From positions 1-5,016 of the forward strand of contig JANXSA010000645.1 of assembly GCA_025352915.1 (NCBI GenBank): 5,016 nt of DNA, read 5' to 3'. The stretch's first letter is position 1; each line of letters begins with the position of its first letter. The notes under the pieces are model-generated. The model did not search any database. It saw nothing but the letters and a program-made list of their open reading frames with translations, and was not told the DNA's origin. Shown one piece after another: positions 1 to 5,016 of this stretch. Position numbers and translations under genes: made by a program. Source of the stretch: Rhodospirillales bacterium. Its GTDB lineage: Bacteria > Pseudomonadota > Alphaproteobacteria > Acetobacterales > Acetobacteraceae.

Positions 1-94
1 CCCGCCCAGAACGCCGCCGCCAACCCCGCCCGCCAGCCGCGCCACCGGCGCCGGCGCCGAACCCGCGCGCGCCGCCGCCGCGCCGTCGCGCTAG
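1..94 (+). CDS. Probable C-terminal tail of an upstream gene (partial, product unknown)
   Basis: Reading codons from position 2 gives about 30 residues rich in Pro, Ala, Arg and Gly, ending at a TAG at 92-94, just before composition switches sharply to AT-rich non-coding sequence. Most third codon positions are G or C, as in the other genes here. Such Ala/Pro tails are common at the ends of GC-rich alphaproteobacterial proteins, and no domain can be recognised. The other two + frames are also open across this stretch, so the frame rests only on the stop falling where the composition changes. An EmrA/HlyD-type adaptor would be a natural upstream partner for the exporter at 244, but nothing visible supports or excludes that. 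Confidence 0.35.
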   Translation, partial: PPRTPPPTPPASRATGAGAEPARAAAAPSR

Positions 95-119
95 GCGATG
101 TTCGACAGCAAGCAAGAAT

Positions 120-143
120 CTTCTTTTTCTGGAGAAAAAGAAG
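120..143. repeat. Perfect 11-bp AT-rich palindrome (copy A)
   Basis: The arm at 120-130 (CTTCTTTTTCT) is the exact reverse complement of the arm at 133-143, with a two-base GG centre. The similarity to copy B extends beyond the palindrome, to about 115-155. As RNA it would form an A/U-rich hairpin, but the stem is not GC-rich and no U-tract follows, so a standard intrinsic terminator is unlikely. It lies 26 bases after the presumed upstream stop, so a role in 3'-end formation of that transcript remains possible. Confidence 0.8.
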
Positions 144-209
144 CAAAAAGACTTTCACCCATTCGCCCCCCGCTCAACATGCGTCGCCTAAACGGACAAA
201 AGTTTTTTG

Positions 210-231
210 GTTCTTTTTTCCAAAAAAGAAC
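210..231. repeat. Perfect 10-bp AT-rich palindrome (copy B, inverted relative to copy A)
   Basis: The arm at 210-219 (GTTCTTTTTT) is the exact reverse complement of 222-231, with a CC centre. The reverse complement of about 194-235 aligns with copy A (about 115-160) with only a few mismatches and small gaps, so the two are inverted copies of one element. Overlapping alternatives exist: TTTTTTGG at 203-210 pairs perfectly with CCAAAAAA at 220-227, and 223-228 can pair with 234-239. The element ends only 12 bases before the exporter start codon. Confidence 0.8.
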
Positions 232-243
232 TTCTTTTTCCCT

Positions 244-1764
244 ATGATCGCCGCCCCCCCAATCCGCCACCGCGCTCTCATCGCCGGCTGCGCGATGATG
301 GCCACGATGATGACGGTGCTCGACAGCACCATCTCGATCGTGGCGCTGCCGTACATGCAGGGCAGCCTGAACACCACGCTCGACCAGACCACCTGGGTGC
401 TGACCAGCTACATCATCGCCTCGGCCATCATGACCGCGCCCGCCGGCTGGCTCGCCCAGCGCTTCGGCCGCAAGAACGTCTTCATCGTCTGCATCACCTG
501 CTTCACCGCCTGCTCGATGCTCAGCGGTGCTGCCCAGTCGCTGGAGCAGATGGTGCTGTTCCGCGTGCTCCAGGGCATGACCGGCGCCGCCCTGGTGCCC
601 CTGAGCCAGGCCACCATGCTCGACATCTTCCCCTTCGAACAGCGCGCCCAGGCCATGGCCATCTTCGGCATCGGCGTGATGGTCGGCCCGATCATGGGCC
701 CCACCCTGGGCGGCCTGCTGACCGACGCGCTGTCGTGGCGCTGGGTGTTCTACGTCAACCTGCCCTTCGGCGTGATCGCGGTCACCGGGCTGGCGCTGTT
801 CATGCCGAAGACCCCGATGAAGCCCGATTTGCGCTTCGACTGGACCGGCTTCGCCGCACTCGCCATGGCCATCGGCATGCTCCAGCTGATGCTCGACCGC
901 GGCCAGACCGAGGACTGGTTCGCCTCGGGCGAGATCATCGCCAAGGCGGTCCTCGCCGGCCTCGGCTTCTATCTCTTCCTGGTCCACATGTTCACCGCCG
1001 AGCGCCCGTTCATCCCGCCGGCGATGTTCCGCGACCGCAACTTCACCGGCGGCCTGGTGATGATGCTGTTCACCATGGCGATCCTGCTCTCCAGCTCCGC
1101 CCTGCTGGCGCCATATCTCCAGCGCCTGTCGGGCTACTCGGTCGCCGATACCGGCCTGCTCCTGGCTCCGCGCGGCATGGGAACGGTCTGCGCCATGCTG
1201 ATCGCAGGCAAGCTCGGCACCCGCCTCGACCAGCGCTACATGATCGGCTTCGGCCTGCTGCTGCTCGGCTGGGCCCTGCGCGACATGAGCACCTGGACCC
1301 CTGATGTCCAGCTGCCGACCCTGATCACCGGCATGGTGATCCAAGGCTTCTGCATGGGCTGCATCTTCAATCCGCTGACCGTGCTGGCCTTCGCCACCCT
1401 GCCGGCGCAGTTCCGCGGCGATGCCACCTCCCTGCAGGCACTCGCCCGCAACATCGGCGGCGCCGCCGGGATCTCCGTCACCTCCTTCATGCTGGTCCAG
1501 GGCGCCCAGGTCTCCCATAACGGCCTCACCGCCATGGTCACGCCCTATAGCCGGCCGCTGTACGAAGACCCGCGCGCCGCCACGCTGCTCGACCCCGCCA
1601 CCCGCCAGGGTGCCGCCCGGCTGAACGCGGCCGTCGCGCGCGAGGCGCTGATCATCAGCTACAACAACGACTTCCGTCTGCTCAGCTACCTCACCTTCCC
1701 CTCGATCGCGATGCTCCTGCTGCTCCGCCGCGCGCCGCGCGCAATACCCAACGGCCGAAGCTGA
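244..1764 (+). CDS. DHA2 family (EmrB/QacA-type) multidrug MFS transporter
   Basis: A 506-residue inner-membrane exporter of the 14-helix drug:H+ antiporter family, expected to expel small toxic compounds using the proton gradient. It shows the family motif LDSTISIVALP (residues 26-36) in helix 1, motif A GWLAQRFGRK (68-77) in the loop after helix 2, and antiporter motif C around GPIMGPTLGG (148-157). Hydrophobic segments recur to the C terminus. The hydrophilic stretch before the last helix (about 420-475, ending ISYNNDF) is typical of EmrB-like proteins, and the length is normal. The ATG at 244 is chosen because the residues before helix 1 (RHRALIAGC) match the usual N terminus; no Shine-Dalgarno precedes it. 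The frame is open upstream, but there it encodes Lys/Phe/Arg-rich repeat sequence. Its stop overlaps the next start by one base. Leucine is mostly CTG here, unlike the downstream genes. The substrate is unknown. Confidence 0.93.
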   Translation: MIAAPPIRHRALIAGCAMMATMMTVLDSTISIVALPYMQGSLNTTLDQTTWVLTSYIIASAIMTAPAGWLAQRFGRKNVFIVCITCFTACSMLSGAAQSLEQMVLFRVLQGMTGAALVPLSQATMLDIFPFEQRAQAMAIFGIGVMVGPIMGPTLGGLLTDALSWRWVFYVNLPFGVIAVTGLALFMPKTPMKPDLRFDWTGFAALAMAIGMLQLMLDRGQTEDWFASGEIIAKAVLAGLGFYLFLVHMFTAERPFIPPAMFRDRNFTGGLVMMLFTMAILLSSSALLAPYLQRLSGYSVADTGLLLAPRGMGTVCAMLIAGKLGTRLDQRYMIGFGLLLLGWALRDMSTWTPDVQLPTLITGMVIQGFCMGCIFNPLTVLAFATLPAQFRGDATSLQALARNIGGAAGISVTSFMLVQGAQVSHNGLTAMVTPYSRPLYEDPRAATLLDPATRQGAARLNAAVAREALIISYNNDFRLLSYLTFPSIAMLLLLRRAPRAIPNGRS

Positions 1765-1955
1765 TGCCGCGCATGCGCCGCAAGGCCGACCTGCCCAGCA
1801 AGCCCTGCGCCGCCTGCAACCGCCCTTTCGCCTGGCGCCGCAAATGGGCGCGCGACTGGGACGCGGTAAAATACTGCTCCGACGCCTGCCGCCGGCTTGC
1901 CCGCGGCGGCGCAATTGCCGCACCCTCCGCCGACGACTCCGGGAGAACACGCTGA
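1764..1955 (+). CDS. DUF2256 domain zinc-knuckle small protein
   Basis: A 63-residue basic protein of unknown function. The core (about residues 7-44) has the DUF2256 pattern: DLPSKPC, CxxC at C15 and C18, an aromatic/basic stretch with W24, W28 and W32 (RPFAWRRKWARDW), then YCSDACRR with C38 and C42. The four cysteines suggest one structural zinc site, and the Arg/Lys-rich surface suggests nucleic acid or ribosome contact; both are inference. The tail after residue 48 is low-complexity. The ATG shares its A with the exporter stop (TGATG), and the gene's own stop overlaps the dehydrogenase start in the same way, so translation is probably coupled on both sides. There is no strong Shine-Dalgarno; a second in-frame ATG at 1773 is an alternative start. 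From memory, DUF2256 also occurs fused to other small domains and near photolyase-type genes; neither is seen here. Confidence 0.88.
   Translation: MPRMRRKADLPSKPCAACNRPFAWRRKWARDWDAVKYCSDACRRLARGGAIAAPSADDSGRTR
1942..1945 (+). promoter_or_regulatory. Shine-Dalgarno for the hydroxyacid dehydrogenase
   Basis: GGAG lies nine bases before the ATG at 1955, inside the end of the DUF2256 gene. It settles the start: the dehydrogenase frame is open back to 1844, but those upstream codons overlap the DUF2256 gene and encode unrelated Arg/Pro-rich sequence. Confidence 0.7.
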
Positions 1956-2932
1956 TGGCCGTCAACCGCAAGAAAATCCTGCTGCCCACCGAGATGGCCC
2001 GCGCCGGCTGGGCCGTGCTCGACGGCCGCGACGACCTCGAAGCCATCCCCTTCGGCCCGGACATGCCGACCGAAACCTTCCACGAACACCTCGCCACCGC
2101 CAGCGGCGTCGCCCTCTGGGGCCGTCCTTTCCCCGCCGCCACCATCGCCGCCGCCCCGCATCTCGAAGTCGTCAGCCGCATCGGCGTGGGTTACGACGCG
2201 GTCGACGTCCCCGCCCTGTCCGCCCGCTTCATTCCGCTGTTCATCGCCGGCACCGCCAATTCCGTCAGCGTCGCCGAACAGGCGCTGTTCTTCATGTTCC
2301 ACCTCGCCCGCAACGGCACCGCCCAGGACCGCGTCGTCCGCGACGGCAACTGGGGGGCCAAATACGCCCACAAGCTGTTCGACCTCTACGCCAAGACCCT
2401 GCTCGTCATCGGCTTCGGCCGCATCGGCACCCGCCTCGCCGCCCGCTGCCGCGCGCTTGAAATGGACGTCCACGTCCATGACCCCTTCGTGCCCGAGGAC
2501 ATGATCCGCGCCCGTGGCTGCACCCCCGCCCCGGTCCTCGACGCCGCCCTGGCAAAAGCCGATTTCGTCAGCATCCACTGCCCGAAAAAGCCCGACACCA
2601 TCGGCCTCATCAACGCCGCACGGCTGGCAAAAATGAAGCCCACCGCCTTCCTGGTGAACACCGCGCGCGGCGGCATCATCGACGAGCCCGCGCTTTACAC
2701 TGCCCTATCCACCCGAAAACTCGCCGGCGCCGGGCTGGACGTTTTCGAAACCGAGCCCGCCCCCCAGAACCCGCTTTTCACCCTGCCAAACGTCATCCTC
2801 GCCCCGCACATGGCCGGCGTCACCCAGGAAGCGCTGGACCGCATGGCCGTCGCCTGCGTCCGAAACCTCCTCAGCGCCATCGACGGCAAGCCCGAGACCG
2901 AGAACGTCGTCAACAAGGACGTGCTCAAGTGA
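1955..2932 (+). CDS. D-isomer-specific 2-hydroxyacid dehydrogenase (NAD-dependent)
   Basis: A 325-residue cytosolic oxidoreductase that interconverts a D-2-hydroxyacid and its 2-oxo acid using NAD(H). The substrate-binding domain covers about residues 1-100 and the C-terminal end, and the Rossmann domain about 100-290. The dinucleotide motif GFGRIG is at 153-158, followed by the strand-end acidic D176, which favours NAD over NADP. The catalytic triad expected of the family is intact: R238 in NTARGG, E267 in DVFETEP and H285 in APHMAG. The substrate loop VSRIGVGYDAVD is at 73-84. It is short, with no C-terminal ACT domain, so it is not the regulated long form of phosphoglycerate dehydrogenase. 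Hydroxypyruvate/glyoxylate, 2-ketogluconate or 3-phosphoglycerate-type substrates cannot be told apart by eye. The start follows a good Shine-Dalgarno and overlaps the DUF2256 stop by one base; the stop overlaps the GST-like start by four. Confidence 0.93.
   Translation: MAVNRKKILLPTEMARAGWAVLDGRDDLEAIPFGPDMPTETFHEHLATASGVALWGRPFPAATIAAAPHLEVVSRIGVGYDAVDVPALSARFIPLFIAGTANSVSVAEQALFFMFHLARNGTAQDRVVRDGNWGAKYAHKLFDLYAKTLLVIGFGRIGTRLAARCRALEMDVHVHDPFVPEDMIRARGCTPAPVLDAALAKADFVSIHCPKKPDTIGLINAARLAKMKPTAFLVNTARGGIIDEPALYTALSTRKLAGAGLDVFETEPAPQNPLFTLPNVILAPHMAGVTQEALDRMAVACVRNLLSAIDGKPETENVVNKDVLK
2915..2919 (+). promoter_or_regulatory. Shine-Dalgarno supporting the GTG start of the GST-like gene
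   Basis: AAGGA sits within the last codons of the dehydrogenase gene, nine bases before the GTG at 2929. It supports this non-ATG start, which produces a GTGA overlap with the dehydrogenase stop. No in-frame ATG lies near this point. Confidence 0.6.
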
Positions 2933-3603
2933 CCGACGGAACTCTTTACATCGGCACCAAACGCTACTCCTCCTGGTCCCTGCGCGGCTGGCTCCCGGTC
3001 AGGCTCGCCGGCCTCAACGTCACCGAAACCGTCATCCCCCTCGCCGGCGGCGTCACCCCCGGCGTCAAGTCCATCAGCCCCGGCGGCACCGTCCCCTACC
3101 TCGAACACAACGGCGCCAGGATCTGGGAAAGCCTCGCCATCGCCGAATACTGCGCCGAAATCTTCCCCGCCCCCCCGTCTGGCCCATTGTGGCCCGCCGA
3201 CCGCATCGCCCGCGCCCACGCCCGCGCCATCGCCGGCGAGATGCACGCCGGCTTCCGCGAACTGCGCATGGCCATGCCGATGAGCCTGTTCCGCCCCGCC
3301 ACCGGCACCTGCCTCACCCAGGGCGCCGCCGCCGACATCGCCCGCATCCAGTCCCTCTGGGCTGACACGCGCGCCCAATACGGCCAATCCGGCCCCTACC
3401 TGTTCGGCGCCACCTTCACCAACGCCGACGCCATGTACGCCCCCGTCGTCGCCCGCCTGCTGACCTACCGCCCGCCTTTGACCACCGAAGCCCAAGCCTA
3501 TTGCGACGCCATCCGCGCCCACCCCCTGATCGACCAGTGGTACGCCGAAGCCGCCAGCGAACCCGCCGCATGGCACCTGGAAAAATACGAATCCGCCCCA
3601 TGA
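2929..3603 (+). CDS. Glutathione S-transferase family protein
   Basis: A 224-residue cytosolic protein with the two-domain GST layout. The thioredoxin-like N-terminal domain (about 4-80) opens LYIGTKRYSSWSLRGWL; S14 or S15 is the likely residue that activates the glutathione thiol. V55-P56 is the expected cis-proline and E67-S68 (WESLAIAEY) the glutathione gamma-glutamyl contact. The helical C-terminal domain (about 90-215) has the FTNADAMYAPVV segment (163-174), which matches the conserved capping motif (usually FSxADxxxAPV). Length is normal. The reaction could be conjugation, peroxide reduction or isomerisation; the substrate is unknown. The GTG start overlaps the dehydrogenase stop by four bases, and the stop overlaps the next ATG by four (ATGA), so the three enzymes are probably made together. 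Confidence 0.92.
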   Translation: MTDGTLYIGTKRYSSWSLRGWLPVRLAGLNVTETVIPLAGGVTPGVKSISPGGTVPYLEHNGARIWESLAIAEYCAEIFPAPPSGPLWPADRIARAHARAIAGEMHAGFRELRMAMPMSLFRPATGTCLTQGAAADIARIQSLWADTRAQYGQSGPYLFGATFTNADAMYAPVVARLLTYRPPLTTEAQAYCDAIRAHPLIDQWYAEAASEPAAWHLEKYESAP

Positions 3604-4397
3604 GTACAACCGGCCTCGACCACGTCGGCGTCGCCGTCCCCGACCTCGACACTGCCGCGGCCGAATGGCAGGCCCTCGGCTTCACCGTCCAACCCCTCGC
3701 CCCCCACACCTCGGACGGCAAACCCACCGGCACGAATGTTCAGCGCGTGCCAACCGGCACGGGCAACCGCAACATCATGCTGCGCCAGGGCTACATCGAA
3801 CTCCTCGCCACCATCGACCCCGCCCGCCCCAGCGCCACAATCGCCCGCTTCCTCGCCCACCATCCGGGCATCCACGTCCTCACCCTGGCCACCGACGACG
3901 AGGAAGCCGCCCTTGCCCGCCTCACCCGCGCCAACTTCTCCGCCACCATCACCCGCTCCAGCCGCCCCGCCGACCCCGCACACCCAACGGGTCCGCAAGC
4001 CGAATTCGCCCGCATCCCCCTCACCGACGCCGACCCCCGCCTGCAACTCCTCCGCCACCTCACCCCCAACCTCGTCTGGCAGCCCCACTTCCTCACCCAC
4101 CCCAACCGCGCGCGCGCCTTACGCGAAGTCATCATCGCCGCCGACGCCCCCTTCGCCGCCCGCCTTGCCCGCGCCGCCGGCCTGCCCATCCACCCCGACC
4201 CCGCCGGCGGCTACGCCCTGCGCCTGCCCAAGCAACAGACCATCCGCATCCTCCCCCCCGAATCCGCCACCCGCCTCCTCCCCGGCGCCACCATCCCCAG
4301 CCTGCCCGCCATCCTCGGCCTGGTCATCCAAACCGAAGGCACCCCCGCCCCCGCCATCAGCCACGCCAGCGGCGTCACGATCCTGTTCACTGCCTAG
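3600..4397 (+). CDS. VOC superfamily (glyoxalase-like domain) protein
   Basis: A 265-residue cytosolic protein built from two glyoxalase-type modules. Module one (about 5-100) begins LDHVGVAVPDLDTAAAEWQALGF and contains the GYIELLA strand (64-70); H8 and E67 sit where this superfamily binds metal. Module two begins near 173 (ALREVIIAADAPFAARLARAAG) and ends GVTILF (258-263). At the equivalent second-module positions I see E176 rather than His and L262 rather than Glu, so the usual four-ligand site looks incomplete. The overall shape fits the Glyoxalase_3-like group (PF13468), which is of mostly unknown function. Lactoylglutathione lyase proper is much shorter and should not be assumed. The ATG at 3600 is set by the family start and by the ATGA overlap; upstream there is only a weak GGAAAAA at 3579-3585. 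The coding strand is strikingly C-rich and leucine is mostly CTC. Confidence 0.85.
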   Translation: MSTTGLDHVGVAVPDLDTAAAEWQALGFTVQPLAPHTSDGKPTGTNVQRVPTGTGNRNIMLRQGYIELLATIDPARPSATIARFLAHHPGIHVLTLATDDEEAALARLTRANFSATITRSSRPADPAHPTGPQAEFARIPLTDADPRLQLLRHLTPNLVWQPHFLTHPNRARALREVIIAADAPFAARLARAAGLPIHPDPAGGYALRLPKQQTIRILPPESATRLLPGATIPSLPAILGLVIQTEGTPAPAISHASGVTILFTA

Positions 4398-4403
4398 CGT
4401 CCG

Positions 4404-4429
4404 GCCGGCCACCTCCCTATGGTGCCGGC
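4404..4429 (+). other. GC-rich hairpin between the VOC and EipB genes
   Basis: GCCGGCCACC at 4404-4413 pairs with GGTGCCGGC at 4421-4429, with one bulged C and a seven-base loop. A self-complementary GGCCGGCC lies at 4403-4410. No T-tract follows, so it is not a standard intrinsic terminator; it could reduce read-through, stabilise the upstream mRNA end, or be chance in GC-rich DNA. It ends eight bases before the EipB Shine-Dalgarno. Confidence 0.4.
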
Positions 4430-4436
4430 AATCCCC

Positions 4437-4440
4437 GGAG
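4437..4440 (+). promoter_or_regulatory. Shine-Dalgarno for the EipB-family gene
   Basis: GGAG lies nine bases before the ATG at 4450 and fixes that start, which also gives a correctly placed signal peptide. This is one of the two clearest ribosome binding sites in the window. Confidence 0.7.
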
Positions 4441-4449
4441 TTACCCCGC

Positions 4450-5016
4450 ATGCGCCTACCCGCCCCCTCCCGCCGCGTCTGGGCGCTCTGCGCCGTCCTG
4501 ATCGCCGCCCCCCTGGCCACTTTCGCCGCCGAACTCGCCGGCCACCGCGCCCTCTACACCCTCACCCTGGAAACCGCCCGCGGCGACATCATCGGCGCCA
4601 GCGGCACCATGGGCTTCGAAGTCATCGACGCCTGCGACGCCTGGGCCGTCCGCCAGCGCCTGGCCATCACCGTGACCAGCCGCGACGGCACCGACATCGA
4701 CCTCACCTCCGACTACACCACCTGGGAAAGCAAGGACGGCCTCAAACTCCGCTTCCGCATGCGCCAGTCCACCGAGGATGCCATCGTCACCGACCTGGCC
4801 GGCACCGCCACAATCGAACGCACCGGCGGCCCCGGCCGCGCCACCTACACCCAGCCCATCGACACCACCAAGGACCTCCCCGCCGGCACCATGTTCCCCA
4901 CCGCCCACACCGAAGCCCTCCTCGCCGCCGCCCGCGCCAACACCCGCTTCCTCGCCGTCCCCCTGTTCGACGGCACCAGCGCCGACGGTGTCCAAGACAG
5001 CACCGTGGCCATCGCC
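4450..5016 (+). CDS. eipB: EipB-family (DUF1849) periplasmic envelope protein, 3' truncated by the window
   Basis: The first 189 residues of an exported protein that continues past the window; family members are roughly 270-280 residues. The N terminus is a signal peptide: basic RR at 8-9, a hydrophobic stretch (about 10-25) and likely cleavage near A26/A27, placing the protein in the periplasm. Family features are the opening GHRALYTLTL (31-40), DACDAW (60-65), SDYTTWESKDGL (87-98), LPAGTMFPTAHT (143-154) and PLFDGTSADG (171-180). In Brucella, EipB is a spiral beta-sheet protein needed for envelope integrity, with a disulfide between two conserved cysteines; C62 here is probably the first, and its partner would lie beyond the window. 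The gene has its own Shine-Dalgarno after a 52-base gap, so it may be read with the upstream operon or have a separate promoter. The symbol is assigned by family similarity only. Confidence 0.88.
   Translation, partial: MRLPAPSRRVWALCAVLIAAPLATFAAELAGHRALYTLTLETARGDIIGASGTMGFEVIDACDAWAVRQRLAITVTSRDGTDIDLTSDYTTWESKDGLKLRFRMRQSTEDAIVTDLAGTATIERTGGPGRATYTQPIDTTKDLPAGTMFPTAHTEALLAAARANTRFLAVPLFDGTSADGVQDSTVAIA

Larger units (their letters stand above)
95..243. other. AT-rich intergenic region with paired palindromes; no clear promoter
   Basis: This 149-base gap separates the presumed upstream gene from the exporter. It contains two A/T-rich palindromes (120-143 and 210-231) around a GC-rich spacer of about 35 bases. 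No convincing -35/-10 pair is visible. The promoter of the downstream operon should lie here or further upstream, but I cannot place it. No small ORF with a good ribosome binding site is seen. Confidence 0.7.

Noticed and set aside
120..143. Copy A palindrome as an intrinsic terminator
   Set aside because: The stem is almost entirely A/T and is not followed by a T-tract, so it is better described as a repeat.
1..243. The exporter frame, open from the window start, as a longer exporter or a fusion with the upstream gene
   Set aside because: The upstream codons translate to Arg-rich, then Lys/Phe-rich sequence derived from the palindromes, and family members begin just before helix 1 as the ATG at 244 predicts.
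243..248. TATGAT as a -10 promoter box
   Set aside because: It overlaps the exporter start codon, and no -35-like sequence lies at the right distance; the site upstream is an A-tract of the repeat.
207..1304. A 365-codon + strand frame inside the exporter
   Set aside because: It encodes Arg/His/Pro/Asp-rich low-complexity sequence, typical of an out-of-frame reading of a GC-rich gene, and overlaps a clear transporter.
1844..1954. N-terminal extension of the hydroxyacid dehydrogenase
   Set aside because: The frame is open, but the extension is Arg/Pro-rich, overlaps the DUF2256 gene and lies before a well-spaced Shine-Dalgarno and family-like start at 1955.
91..2181. A 696-codon open frame on the minus strand opposite the exporter, DUF2256 and part of the dehydrogenase
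   Set aside because: Its translation is low-complexity Gly/Ala/His/Asp/Glu-rich with no family features and runs through the AT-rich repeats. It exists because stops are rare antisense to high-GC genes with G/C third positions.
4119..4995. Minus-strand open frames opposite the VOC and EipB genes
   Set aside because: They are Gly/Ala/Val-rich shadows with no recognisable motifs, while the + strand shows clear family features and a signal peptide.

Overview
The window is very GC-rich and tightly packed, and every supported gene is on the + strand. G/C-ending codons dominate, the only real intergenic gap is short and AT-rich, and the last gene is an EipB/DUF1849 family member, a family centred on alphaproteobacteria. 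Together these suggest an alphaproteobacterium. The AT-rich hairpin repeats at about 115-240 resemble intergenic repeats I recall from Acetobacteraceae (Rhodospirillales), so that family is my best guess; this is recollection and was not checked by a search.

Layout. Positions 1-94 are probably the low-complexity C-terminal tail of an upstream gene. Positions 95-243 are a non-coding gap holding two AT-rich palindromes arranged as inverted copies of each other. Next comes an unbroken chain of five genes: a 14-helix DHA2 (EmrB/QacA-type) major facilitator exporter (244-1764), a 63-residue DUF2256 zinc-knuckle protein (1764-1955), a D-isomer-specific 2-hydroxyacid dehydrogenase (1955-2932), a glutathione S-transferase-like protein (2929-3603) and a VOC/glyoxalase-like protein (3600-4397). 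Each junction overlaps by 1 or 4 bases (TGATG, TGATG, GTGA, ATGA), so the five genes are almost certainly one translationally coupled operon. After a 52-base gap containing a hairpin and a good Shine-Dalgarno, an exported EipB-family envelope protein starts at 4450 and runs off the window end.

How the genes may work together. The exporter probably removes a small toxic compound by proton antiport. The dehydrogenase, GST-like and VOC proteins are cytosolic enzymes of families that often handle 2-oxo acids, electrophiles and reactive carbonyls. A detoxification or housekeeping stress operon is a reasonable guess, but nothing in the sequence fixes a substrate. I see no CRISPR array, tRNA, rRNA, insertion sequence or phage gene. 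This looks mainly like an ordinary chromosomal region; the most unusual items are the paired palindromic repeat abutting the exporter start, the DUF2256 gene embedded in the operon, and the altered metal-site positions of the VOC protein.
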